40,135 bases of DNA from Anaerolineaceae bacterium UBA2274 (GTDB taxonomy: Bacteria > Chloroflexota > Anaerolineae > Anaerolineales > Anaerolineaceae): the NCBI GenBank assembly GCA_002347705.1, contig DDWY01000007.1, positions 1 to 40,135 of the forward strand. Reading direction: 5' to 3'. The notes beneath the pieces are model-generated. The model made no database searches, was not told the origin of the DNA, and worked only from the letters and a program-made list of their open reading frames with translations. The translations under genes were made by a program, and so were the position numbers. This document shows positions 24,410 to 32,185 of the stretch, one piece after another (position 1 is the stretch's first letter; each line of letters begins with the position of its first letter).

Positions 24410-25089
24410 AAGTCCGGCAGCCTGAGCCCGTTTTGCTTCAGCCACTGGCGTTGGGCTTCGTAACCCGGCAGCATCTGCTCCAGGAATGCCCAGAAAGCCC
24501 GCGAATGGTCGTGGTGGCGGGTGTGAGCCAATTCATGCACCACCACGTACTCAAGCGCCTCCGGGGGCACCATCGCCAGCCGCAGCGAAAAATTGAGCGA
24601 ATTCTGCCGGCTGCATGAGCCCCAACGCCTTTTTGCTCCGGTGATACGGATCGATTTGACCTGCAAACCCCACTGCCTGGCAACCCTCTCAGCAATTGTG
24701 GTGACCGCCCTGCGCGTATATTCGCGATAGAAAGCATTCAGCCTCTCCACCCCTGTTTTTTGCTCTTTCTTCAACAAGAAGAAACCCTGCCCCTGTTTGA
24801 AAACCAGGCCTTTCACGCCTGTATCTGCCAGGTGGAGCGGGTATTGCCTGCCAGCCAGCCAGAGCAGCTCGCCTTCCACAAATCGGAGTGCCTGCGCTGG
24901 TGGAGAAACTTGCGCCATAATCGCTTTTTTCTCAGCAATCCAGCCGGCATGCTGCGCCAGGAAGCTGTTGATCTGGTGCTTGCTGGTGCCTTGAGGCGCT
25001 TTGAGCACCAGCTTGCCCCCAGGCAACACCTGCACAATCAGGCGCTTGCGGCGTCGGTCATAGATGATCTCATCGGGTTTCGGCAGCAT
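24406..25089 (-). CDS. YgjP-like (DUF45/M48-type) metallopeptidase
   Basis: A 227-residue protein of the YgjP/UPF0227-type zinc metallopeptidase family. The N-terminal part (EIIYDRRRKRLIVQVLPGGKLVLKAP, HAGWIAEKKAI) is a small beta domain, then RRAVTTIAERVARQWGLQV, KRRWGSCSRQNSLNFSLRL and the zinc site HELAH (His185, Glu186, His189) with His195 in HHDHSRAFW. These match the family, thought to act on DNA-processing or nucleotide-linked substrates, but the substrate is unknown. The ATG at 25089 begins the conserved region; a longer frame upstream is not supported. It is divergent from the lipoprotein at 25149. Confidence 0.87.
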   Translation of the reverse strand: MLPKPDEIIYDRRRKRLIVQVLPGGKLVLKAPQGTSKHQINSFLAQHAGWIAEKKAIMAQVSPPAQALRFVEGELLWLAGRQYPLHLADTGVKGLVFKQGQGFFLLKKEQKTGVERLNAFYREYTRRAVTTIAERVARQWGLQVKSIRITGAKRRWGSCSRQNSLNFSLRLAMVPPEALEYVVVHELAHTRHHDHSRAFWAFLEQMLPGYEAQRQWLKQNGLRLPDF

Positions 25090-25148
25090 AGGCTGATTAT
25101 AAGCGCGGAGCGCTGATTGGGCACCGATTTCGAGTACAATCTTTGCAT

Positions 25149-25718
25149 ATGAAACTGCTTTATAAAGGCTGGATATTCTGCCTGGCATTGATATTTTCCC
25201 TGACCGCCTGCGCTGGAGGCGGGAAGGCTTTGCCGCTTGTGTCCGCGCTGGACCCACAAGGCAGGTTTGAATTTTCGATGCCGGAGGGCTGGCAGAGCCA
25301 GACTGAGGGCGATGTGAGCATCTACACGCCTTCTGACTACGACGGCAGCGAAGAAGACCTGCGCGTGCTGCTTTACCTCTCCCCCACCAATACGTTTAAC
25401 ACTGCTGAGCACCTTGATGCGGCAGAACCGCTGATCCAGGACTTCCTCAGCAGCCATCTCGACGAAGATTACGAGGTTATTGACCAGGGCGAGATCAGAG
25501 TAGACAAGTACCCCGCATTAAAGCTCGAGATTGCCAAACCTCACCAGGATTCTTACATGCTTGGCCAGGTGGTGATCGCCGCGATGCCCGGCGTGGTGGT
25601 CTTGCTGCTTGGAACGGGAATTCAAGCGGATTGGGAAGCCTTCGAGCCGACTTTCCGCGCCATGCTAACAGACTTTCACCTGATCAGCGCCTTCACCCCC
25701 ACCCCTCCGCAGAGTTAG
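25149..25718 (+). CDS. DcrB/PsbP-fold-like lipoprotein
   Basis: A 189-residue lipoprotein with signal peptide and lipobox LTAC (Cys20). The mature part, FEFSMPEGWQSQTEGDVSIYTP, TAEHLDAAEPLIQDFL, VDKYPALKLEIAKP, WEAFEPTFRAMLTDFHLI, has the strand-helix order of PsbP/DcrB-type domains (GRFSF.VP.GW opening and a final FxxILxSF helix). Such proteins bind partners outside the membrane but have no known catalytic role. The ATG is preceded by a weak site. The stop is two bases before the next lipoprotein gene, so they form one operon with it. Confidence 0.8.
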   Translation: MKLLYKGWIFCLALIFSLTACAGGGKALPLVSALDPQGRFEFSMPEGWQSQTEGDVSIYTPSDYDGSEEDLRVLLYLSPTNTFNTAEHLDAAEPLIQDFLSSHLDEDYEVIDQGEIRVDKYPALKLEIAKPHQDSYMLGQVVIAAMPGVVVLLLGTGIQADWEAFEPTFRAMLTDFHLISAFTPTPPQS

Positions 25719-25720
25719 CG

Positions 25721-26695
25721 ATGCGTGCTACTTTCCGCTTGATCTCCCTTCTGCTGCTGATGAGCCTACTGGCAGCCTGCCAGTATCAGACCACTCTGCC
25801 AGGCCGAAGTGAGGTGCCCATCTACAAGCCACCACAGGTCCAAACCCCCACGCCCTCGCCAACAGCCACACCCGAGCCGATAAACTACATCCAGACCGGC
25901 AGCCCGCTCCAGGTGAGTGCCGGGATGTATTCCTTTGAGCCTGTTACTGTGTGGGACGAAAGCGGAGTGCCGCTCGCGATTGATGTCAAAGACACCCGCG
26001 TCACCCTCAGCAACACGGAGGAGAGCCTCTTTTTCAGCCTTGCAAGTGAACCGGCGCCTTCAGGTTCCACCTCCCAGGTCTGCCTGGATGTGATCCTTCA
26101 ACGTATGGCAGCAGACCTTTCGGAACTTGACTACAGTGAGCCAGCTCCCCTGGCAACCCAGGCGGGCACGGGGCTGCAAGTCCAGCTGCAGGCGAAGGTC
26201 TTCAGCCAGACCTCGATTGGAGCTCTCCAGGTGATCCAGGCGAACCAGCGCTGTTTCAGCTTGCTTGGTCTTGCCACCTCCGAAAATTCCTCCTCGCTTT
26301 GGGAAGTTTCGGGCGCGCCAATCATGAGCCGCTTGCAGGAATCTGTGCGCTTCCTGGAGGCTTCGCAATTAATGTACTGCGACGTGGCAAAGGATGCCAG
26401 CTATGGTTACTCCCCCGAAAATCCGATCCGAACCGGAAACATTAACCTCTACGATGGACGCACCCGCCAGGAGACCTATCTGCTGACCTTGCGCGGACCA
26501 AACTACGAAGAAGTCTTCTTCTCGCGCCTTTCCCCTGAGTTTAACGAGCTGGGCGTGATCGTCGACCCCTATCGCATCGAATACGCCGGGATCCCGCAAG
26601 CCGTCGTGCTGTATTTTGACATGAACTCCTTCGAATCGCTTTATGCCCCCCAGGGTTTCACCTGTGAGGCAGCCTTCCCCATCCCAGCTCCTTAA
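25721..26695 (+). CDS. Lipoprotein of unknown function
   Basis: A 324-residue protein with a signal peptide and lipobox LAAC (Cys20), then a Thr/Pro linker (QVQTPTPSPTATPEP) and a beta-rich mature domain of about 270 residues: YSFEPVTVWDESGVPLAI, RVTLSNTEESLFFSLA and ETYLLTLRGPNYEEVFFSRLSPEFNELG. I recognise no family. Two bases separate it from the DcrB-like gene, and the MFS gene follows after 15 bases, so the three may be cotranscribed. The frame extends upstream, but that would translate the preceding gene in another phase. Confidence 0.78.
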   Translation: MRATFRLISLLLLMSLLAACQYQTTLPGRSEVPIYKPPQVQTPTPSPTATPEPINYIQTGSPLQVSAGMYSFEPVTVWDESGVPLAIDVKDTRVTLSNTEESLFFSLASEPAPSGSTSQVCLDVILQRMAADLSELDYSEPAPLATQAGTGLQVQLQAKVFSQTSIGALQVIQANQRCFSLLGLATSENSSSLWEVSGAPIMSRLQESVRFLEASQLMYCDVAKDASYGYSPENPIRTGNINLYDGRTRQETYLLTLRGPNYEEVFFSRLSPEFNELGVIVDPYRIEYAGIPQAVVLYFDMNSFESLYAPQGFTCEAAFPIPAP

Positions 26696-26710
26696 ACGAG
26701 ACCGCCGCCA

Positions 26711-27904
26711 ATGTTCAAAAAATACCCCCGTCAATTCTGGTTAATGCTGCTCGGTTTGATCATCTCAACGACCGGTACCACCATGGTCTGGCCATTTTTA
26801 ACCATCTACGCCAGCGAAACGCTTAGCATGCCCATGACGGCAGTCACCAGTCTGATGAGCATCAACTCGCTTTCCGGACTGACCGCCTCAATCCTGGCTG
26901 GCTCGCTGGTGGACCGCTTTGGGCGCAAAAGCGTCATGGCTGTGGGACTATTTGGCGCCGCACTGGCATACTTAGGCTACATCCAGGCCAGTACTTACTG
27001 GCATTTTGCGCTTCTGATGTTAGCCTCGGGTCTCTTCAACCCGCTCTACCGACTCGGCTCGGATGCCATCCTGGCGGATATGCTCAGCCCTGCTGATCGT
27101 GTGCAGGGGTATAGTATCTTTCGCATGGGGCGCAATATTGGCGTGGCGCTCGGACCCATCATTGGCGGGATAGTGCTCTCCAGCAACTACAGCATCGGCT
27201 TCACAGGCGCGGCACTTGCGCTGGCGCTCTACGGGCTGATCACCCTCTTGTTCGTGCGCGAAACCCTGGTGCGGGATCCCGATGCCAAAGCTGAAAGTAT
27301 CAGAGATCAGATTCATGTCTACCGCCAGGCGTTCAGCAACAAACCATTTGCCCACATGGTTGGCGCCTTCACCCTGATGGAGATCTGCGCGGCTTTGATG
27401 TGGGTGCTGTTGGCAGTCTATCTCAAACAAAATTTTGGAGTGATGGAATCGACCTATAGCTGGATTCCGACCACCAATGCCCTGATGGTGGTTTTCCTGC
27501 AGGTATTTGTCACCCGCGCCATAATTTCCTACCGCGATACGCAGGTGATGCCCATAGGCGCGATTTTTTACGTGGCGGCGATGCTGATCGTGGGGGTTAG
27601 CAGCCATTTTTGGGGTTTCTGGCTGGCAATGGTTGTGATGACGTTTGGCGAGCTTATCACCGCCCCCACCGCAACCACCTTCGTGGCGAACCTGGCTCCG
27701 CCGGATCAGCGCGGACGCTACCTGGGAGTCTTTGGGCTTACCTGGCATGTTGCCATGGCAATTGGGCCATTTGCGGCGGGAATTCTGACGGATGCGTTTG
27801 GTATGCGTTCGCCCTGGTTCGCCGGTGCGCTGGTTGGCGCTCTGTCCGTCTATGCTTTTGCGATGTTAGACAAAAGCAGGAAGCGCTCGCAGCAAATTTC
27901 CTGA
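26711..27904 (+). CDS. MFS family transporter
   Basis: A 397-residue protein with about 12 membrane helices, beginning YPRQFWLMLLGLIISTTGTTMVWPFLTIYAS. The loop after helix 2 carries the MFS signature GSLVDRFGRKSVM, and helices 4-5 contain SIFRMGRNIGVALGPIIGG (the antiporter-type motif C: G-x3-GPxxGG). This points to proton-driven efflux, most likely of small hydrophobic compounds, but no substrate can be named. The second half is similar, with APPDQRGRYLGVFGLTWHVAMAIGP. It follows two lipoproteins in the same direction. A GTAGGGTGGG palindrome begins 11 bases after its stop. Confidence 0.92.
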   Translation: MFKKYPRQFWLMLLGLIISTTGTTMVWPFLTIYASETLSMPMTAVTSLMSINSLSGLTASILAGSLVDRFGRKSVMAVGLFGAALAYLGYIQASTYWHFALLMLASGLFNPLYRLGSDAILADMLSPADRVQGYSIFRMGRNIGVALGPIIGGIVLSSNYSIGFTGAALALALYGLITLLFVRETLVRDPDAKAESIRDQIHVYRQAFSNKPFAHMVGAFTLMEICAALMWVLLAVYLKQNFGVMESTYSWIPTTNALMVVFLQVFVTRAIISYRDTQVMPIGAIFYVAAMLIVGVSSHFWGFWLAMVVMTFGELITAPTATTFVANLAPPDQRGRYLGVFGLTWHVAMAIGPFAAGILTDAFGMRSPWFAGALVGALSVYAFAMLDKSRKRSQQIS

Positions 27905-27915
27905 CCAGGTCAATT

Positions 27916-28065
27916 GTAGGGTGGGTTGGCGTCAAAAAGTTTTAACCTGCCTGGGTCGCGGTACAGCCAACCCACCACACACAATCATGCAGGTTATCCC
28001 AATTGGTGGGTTGGTTATAAAAAATTGGATTTCGGCCGAGGTCCCTTGACACAAACCCACCCTAC
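27916..28065. repeat. GTAGGGTGGG composite palindrome, full copy (4 of 6)
   Basis: Outer arms gtagggtgggttggcgtca (27916-27934) and ttgacacaaacccaccctac (28046-28065); inner arms cagccaacccacca (27964-27977) and ttggtgggttggttataa (28003-28020). It starts directly after the MFS gene. Confidence 0.82.
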
Positions 28066-28192
28066 GCCTCGCAATATTCCGTTTGTGCAGCAGAACGGGA
28101 CAAGCCGCGTTCCCTACGACGAAGCAATACCCATAGGGCACGCTGTGACAGATGAGGACCCACCTCCCGGGTTCGTAAATTTCGAAGCAAAC

Positions 28193-28366
28193 TGTAGGGT
28201 GGGTCCATGTGCCCGCGAAGCAGGGTATGGCGTCAATCAGCCTTGACTTGTCTGAGATTCGTTTTAGCCAACCCACCACACACAATTATGCAGGTTATCC
28301 CAATAGGTGGGTTGGTTATAAAAAATTGGGTTTCGGCTGATATTCATTGACACCAACCCACCCTAC
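28193..28366. repeat. GTAGGGTGGG composite palindrome, interrupted copy (5 of 6)
   Basis: The left outer arm is split: tgtagggtgggt, then 23 bases beginning ccatgtgcccgcgaag, then tggcgtca. The inner arms (about 28265-28278 and 28304-28320) and right arm ttgacaccaacccaccctac (28347-28366) are nearly identical to copy 4. Confidence 0.8.
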
Positions 28367-28490
28367 CCCTCGTGTCGTTCCCTACGACGAAGCAATCCAC
28401 ATTGCTGGCGAACCAAAATACTTGAGGTATCAGGATCATTTTCAAAATTCACAAAGTGTATGTAAACCGCTCAGATTACTTGATAATCAA

Positions 28491-28525
28491 GAGCTTAGAT
28501 TGCTTCGTTCCTCGCAATGACAGAT
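28491..28525. repeat. GCAATGACA-type repeat, copy 4
   Basis: It reads gagcttagattgcttcg then ttcctcgcaatgacagat and matches 291-325 at 33 of 35 bases. Confidence 0.7.
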
Positions 28526-28638
28526 AATAATCCACATCCCAGGTTCGCAGACATTTTCGTTATCCGTAGGGAATGGTCTTGCGCCATTCCGGGTAAGAGG
28601 CGCAACGGACCACCCTATCCCCGCCATCTATCAGCTGC

Positions 28639-28667
28639 TTGACATCAGCTGGATAAGCCATGATAAA
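28639..28667 (+). promoter_or_regulatory. Promoter of the LuxR-type gene
   Basis: A -35 element TTGACA (28639-28644), 17 bases of spacer and GATAAA (28662-28667). The palindrome at 28668-28685 follows immediately, over the expected transcription start. Confidence 0.55.
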
Positions 28668-28685
28668 ATAGAACATATATTCTAT
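28668..28685 (+). promoter_or_regulatory. LexA-like palindrome before the LuxR-type gene
   Basis: atagaacatatattctat keeps the ATAGAAC and TTCTAT arms of the phage-operon operator at 23706-23723, with one mismatch in the GAAC-N4-GTTC core. It lies just downstream of a good -10, where a bound repressor would block transcription. Confidence 0.5.
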
Positions 28686-28701
28686 TATTGCGGGTGATCA
28701 A

Positions 28702-29130
28702 TTGACACAGATGTTTGTCTTCAATCAAAAAGGGGAGGTGCAGGTGCGCGAGGTTTCTGAGCGGCCAGAACGCGTGGTCCAAACCATCAACCGCGGCGAC
28801 TGGGAACGCTACCTGCCCTATGAACCCTCCCCCACCCAGGCCTGGCAGGCTGTGCGCGTAAATCACCTGGTCGTGGTTACGCCGCTCACCGCACCAGATG
28901 ATTATCCACAGATCAAGCTCACTCCGCGTGAATTTCAAACCCTACAGGGACTATGCTCTGGCAAAAATGCCGCCCAGATCGCTTACCAGCTCCACATCCA
29001 GGCGCGCACAGTTCACCGCCACTTCAACAACCTGCGCGCAAAGTTTAGATCCAAAACGCTGGCCGAGCTCTTAGCCAAAGCTGCCGCTCTGGACCTCGTC
29101 AGACCTGACCTGGATGAGTTGTTCGATTAG
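28702..29130 (+). CDS. Small LuxR-type HTH transcriptional regulator
   Basis: A 142-residue protein. The C-terminal 65 residues form a LuxR/GerE helix-turn-helix: KLTPREFQTLQGLCSGKNAAQIAYQLHIQARTVHRHFNNLRAKF. The N-terminal 75 residues (FVFNQKGEVQVREVSERPERVVQT) show no phosphoacceptor Asp, so this is not a standard response regulator; no ligand domain is recognised. I place the start at TTG 28702, preceded at seven bases by gggtgat; an ATG three codons later (28711) is possible. The promoter carries a LexA-like palindrome, which suggests either damage control or autoregulation. Confidence 0.8.
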   Translation: MTQMFVFNQKGEVQVREVSERPERVVQTINRGDWERYLPYEPSPTQAWQAVRVNHLVVVTPLTAPDDYPQIKLTPREFQTLQGLCSGKNAAQIAYQLHIQARTVHRHFNNLRAKFRSKTLAELLAKAAALDLVRPDLDELFD

Positions 29131-29154
29131 CTTCCGGTAAAAATTCTGAAAGGT

Positions 29155-30321
29155 TTAGCTGGTTTCAGACGGGTGCAGCCTGGGTTCTGACTGCAAGGTT
29201 ACAGCATCCCATAAAGCCTTAGCGATCGTCAGCGCCGCCTCCGGGTGCCCAAGCGCGGCTGAAGCCCGCGCGATCTGGTTGAGCCTGATGCCGCCCTCTT
29301 CCAACCAGTAAGATACAACTGCCCTGAATTCTCCCACATTCTGTACCAAAGCCCCCGCCTGGTAACTGAGCAGATAGCGCACGTTGCCCTCCTCCTGACC
29401 CGGCAGGTAGTCAATCAGCAGGATTGGCAAACCAGCCGCCAGCCCTTCCGAGAGGATCAGTCCGCCAGCCTTCGTCACCAACACATCCGATGCCATCATC
29501 CACTGGGGGACATTCCTTTCAAAATTGCGCACTTCCAGCGGAAAATCATAGTGGCTGCCGAGCAAATCCCGGTAAAGCTCATCGTTCCCACCGGCAATCA
29601 CCACAGCCTGCACCGGAGTTGCGACGTGTTCCAATGCCTGGAGATATTCCTGCAGATTGCTCACGCGGCTGCTGCCGACAAAAAGTAAGGTCAGGCGGCT
29701 GGGGTCAAGCCCGAGCGAGCCGCGCAGGGCTTGCTTATCCACCTGGTTGAGAGCAAAATCCGGGCTGACCGGTATTCCCGAGATCACCAACTTATCTTCG
29801 GGCACGCCGCTTTCAAGCGCCTTCACCTTGACCCACTCATTCGCGATGTAAAATCTGTCAGGCTCAGACGAAAACCAAAGCGAGTGTACATCCGCCAAAT
29901 CAGTCACGACGGTAAAGGCAGGAATTTTAGGATCGGCATCCTGCAGCACTCTACCAATTGGATTGTTAAACATCTCATTGGTATTCAGGATCAGATCCGG
30001 CTTGAACTCATCGATCGTATCCGCCATGATCTTCTGGAGCATGAGGGTCAACGCCCCTTCCACTACCTCGCTCACCAAGCGCGAATCGCTGACCTCGTAA
30101 CTAAGGCGGTAAAGCCCAGGGCTGAAGCGCACACTGCGATCGTATCCCTTCTCGATTGGTTTCATTACTGTGGGGGTATGGGTTTCCTGGATCGGGTTGG
30201 AAACCAGACTCTCAACCTGGTCCGGATACAAAATTTCAAGCGCTTTCGCAACGGAAAGTGCCGCGCTGCGATGCCCATAACCGGCATCACTGGTAACAAT
30301 CAAAAAACGTTTCTTCCGCAT
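29155..30321 (-). CDS. MGDG-synthase-like glycolipid glycosyltransferase
   Basis: A 388-residue GT28-family enzyme of the monogalactosyldiacylglycerol/diglucosyldiacylglycerol synthase type. The N-terminal acceptor domain has LIVTSDAGYGHRSAALSVAKAL (the glycine-rich loop), then PDLILNTNEMFNNP and FTVVTDLADVHSLWF. The C-terminal UDP-sugar domain has LLFVGSSRVSNLQEYLQAL, VVIAGGNDELYRDLL, ASDVLVTKAGGLILSEGLAAGLPILLIDYLPGQEEGN, which holds the nucleotide-sugar-binding motif. It should transfer a hexose to diacylglycerol on the inner membrane face, making glycolipids. It is convergent with the LuxR-type gene and appears monocistronic. Confidence 0.9.
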   Translation of the reverse strand: MRKKRFLIVTSDAGYGHRSAALSVAKALEILYPDQVESLVSNPIQETHTPTVMKPIEKGYDRSVRFSPGLYRLSYEVSDSRLVSEVVEGALTLMLQKIMADTIDEFKPDLILNTNEMFNNPIGRVLQDADPKIPAFTVVTDLADVHSLWFSSEPDRFYIANEWVKVKALESGVPEDKLVISGIPVSPDFALNQVDKQALRGSLGLDPSRLTLLFVGSSRVSNLQEYLQALEHVATPVQAVVIAGGNDELYRDLLGSHYDFPLEVRNFERNVPQWMMASDVLVTKAGGLILSEGLAAGLPILLIDYLPGQEEGNVRYLLSYQAGALVQNVGEFRAVVSYWLEEGGIRLNQIARASAALGHPEAALTIAKALWDAVTLQSEPRLHPSETS

Positions 30322-30621
30322 AGTTTTATCTCAAGCCCTGCAATGGCAGGGTTGGCTTCAATCTCAGTCATCAAAGTCTGATACGGAATCGATTATACCG
30401 CCAGGTGATAACACTAATGCAGCTGTTAAAAACCGGGCAGTTCATGGTCATGAGAATTCTATGCAATCACAAATAAAAGAAGCCCCGAGATAGAGATTCT
30501 CCTCATCATTCAGCACTCACTTGCAGCGCAATAAAGCCCTTAAAAATCACATTGAAAAAAACGCAAAGGCTGCGCCGCAGTGAAAATCTATAAAGAAAGA
30601 GGTCCTACAAAAGAAAAAAGC
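30322..30621. other. 300-base intergenic region, nothing recognised
   Basis: It contains the upstream region of the glycosyltransferase gene on the right-to-left strand and the downstream side of the SixA-like gene. I see no gene, clear terminator or repeat. Confidence 0.5.
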
Positions 30622-31218
30622 TTACTTCTTGTCCTTCTTCTTTTCCTTCTTCTCTTTCTTTTCTTTCTTTTCTTTCTTTTCCTTCTTATCCTTGTCCTTG
30701 CCCATATCTTCCTCCATTTCTTCGAGTTTAATTTCGTCAGGTTCCCAGAAACTGATCAAATCACCCGCCGTAGCCTTGGTGAGATCAGCCCAGTGCTTGA
30801 TACCCAGTACAAGATAGGCTAAAGAGCCCGTTGGCAGCGCATCCACCTTGCCGTCCAGCAGCTGCAGGAGGGCTTCCAAGCCGGGGTTATGCCCGACAAC
30901 CATCACACGTTCGATTTCATCAGGCAGTTCATTCAACGCGGTGATGTAATTCTCAGGTTCACCCATATAGAACGGGTCGACAAACTTGATTTCACCTTTG
31001 AACCCGGCTTCCTCAGCAACTAATTCAGCCGTCTGCCTGGCTCTTTTCGCCGGAGATGATAGGATAACCTGGGGCACTAATTCAGTCATCGTGAGTACCT
31101 TGCCGATCAGATTGGCAGCCACCTCTCCACGGCGCTTTAGTGGGCGGTCGAAATCCTTCAATTTTTCATTTTTCCAACTGGATTTTGCGTGTCGCAATAT
31201 CAACAATGTTTTGGTCAT
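30622..31218 (-). CDS. SixA-like histidine phosphatase with lysine-rich tail
   Basis: A 198-residue phosphatase of the histidine-phosphatase superfamily, SixA-like (phospho-His or small phosphorylated targets). Motifs are LRHAKSSW with catalytic His10, RPLKRRGE, ILSSPAKRARQTAE and VVGHNPG with His110. The catalytic domain ends near residue 160 and is followed by DEIKLEEMEEDMG and then an extreme tail of about 26 residues made of KKE repeats, encoded by a purine-rich tract at about 30622-30700. The tail is not part of the family and could bind nucleic acid or acidic polymers. It is divergent from the VanZ gene. Confidence 0.88.
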   Translation of the reverse strand: MTKTLLILRHAKSSWKNEKLKDFDRPLKRRGEVAANLIGKVLTMTELVPQVILSSPAKRARQTAELVAEEAGFKGEIKFVDPFYMGEPENYITALNELPDEIERVMVVGHNPGLEALLQLLDGKVDALPTGSLAYLVLGIKHWADLTKATAGDLISFWEPDEIKLEEMEEDMGKDKDKKEKKEKKEKKEKKEKKKDKK

Positions 31219-31410
31219 TTCAGCAACTCCCGGAATAAACCACGTTTAACGAACAAGAAAATCATAACATACGAATCAAGATTTAATTGTTAAGATTCGT
31301 AACAAACTGCAAAAATGGACAAAATTTCACTCGCCGCCAAAACCTCACCGCCTAAGCTTCAAAAAAACGATTTCCTGGTTATGCGATAAAATGCCTCCAC
31401 GGAGATCACA

Positions 31411-32088
31411 ATGATTTTCTTAACCTACGACATCCATCTTCTGTTATTGGCCACAGGCTTCGCCTGGATAATTGCCCGCCTGATCCGCTTCGCGATCCAC
31501 AAGCGCGGCAGCCTGATGCGTGAGCTCACCCTCGCTGTATTATTCCTTTTCCTTTGGCTCCTGATCCAACGCACGCTGGAACCCTTTATCCTGGTGTTGG
31601 ATCGCACGCCCGAACCGCCCAACCTGGTGCCCCTGCGGGGTTTGGTATTGATGCTGGAGCGGGCTATTGACGTCGACCACAGATTTACCTGGTTTATCGT
31701 AGCCATCAATATTCTGGGTAATGTCCTGATTTTCATTCCAATTGGGTTCCTGGTATCAGTGCTCACCCCTAATCGCCACAAAGGCTGGCTGGCTTTCCTG
31801 ATCGGGTTGGCTATCTCGCTGACTATCGAGCTCATCCAACTCAGTTTCATCATCCGTGTTTTTGATGTGGATGACTTAATTCTGAACAGTTCCGGCGCTT
31901 GGCTTGGTTTCATTGCATACCTGCTTATTTGCCAGGTCAAGCCTGTCAAGAAGTTTTTCAGGCAAATTGCTGACGCGCAAAGACCGCGCGCCTGGCTCTT
32001 CGTGCTGCTATATGGCGCCTTCGCGGTTGCGGCTGCTGCCGTGATTTACTGGAGAGACTACACTGCTTACCTGCAAATACCACAATAA
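31411..32088 (+). CDS. VanZ family membrane protein
   Basis: A 225-residue protein with about five or six membrane helices. The VanZ core is visible as NLVPLRGLVLMLE, NILGNVLIFIPIGFLVSVL, ISLTIELIQLSF and VFDVDDLILNSSGAWLGFIAYLL. The family includes the teicoplanin resistance factor VanZ, but most members are of unknown function at the envelope. Length is typical. The ATG follows ggag with a six-base spacer. It is not in a van cluster, so resistance should not be assumed. Confidence 0.9.
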   Translation: MIFLTYDIHLLLLATGFAWIIARLIRFAIHKRGSLMRELTLAVLFLFLWLLIQRTLEPFILVLDRTPEPPNLVPLRGLVLMLERAIDVDHRFTWFIVAINILGNVLIFIPIGFLVSVLTPNRHKGWLAFLIGLAISLTIELIQLSFIIRVFDVDDLILNSSGAWLGFIAYLLICQVKPVKKFFRQIADAQRPRAWLFVLLYGAFAVAAAAVIYWRDYTAYLQIPQ

Positions 32089-32185
32089 TTGGAATTTGGC
32101 ACTTTTCTTGCACCTATAGACGATGAAGGTATTTTTTTTTACAATTGAATCAACTTTTGCTTCTAGGCATAGAAAGCAAGGACAT

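Larger units (their letters stand above)
27905..28660. other. Intergenic repeat cluster
   Basis: No gene is supported. Two GTAGGGTGGG composite palindromes lie in tandem (27916-28065 and 28193-28366). Short shared text ttccctacgacgaagcaat recurs at about 28111-28129 and 28379-28397. A GCAATGACA-type repeat occupies 28491-28525. The last 20 bases contain the -35 element of the LuxR-type gene. Confidence 0.65.

Noticed and set aside
30580..30822. Plus-strand Leu/Phe-rich frame that looks like a membrane peptide
   Set aside because: It is the antisense reading of the KKE-encoding purine tract of the SixA-like gene and has no independent support.
31411..32088. Glycopeptide-resistance role for the VanZ protein
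   Set aside because: There are no vanHAX-type genes nearby; family membership alone does not support resistance.
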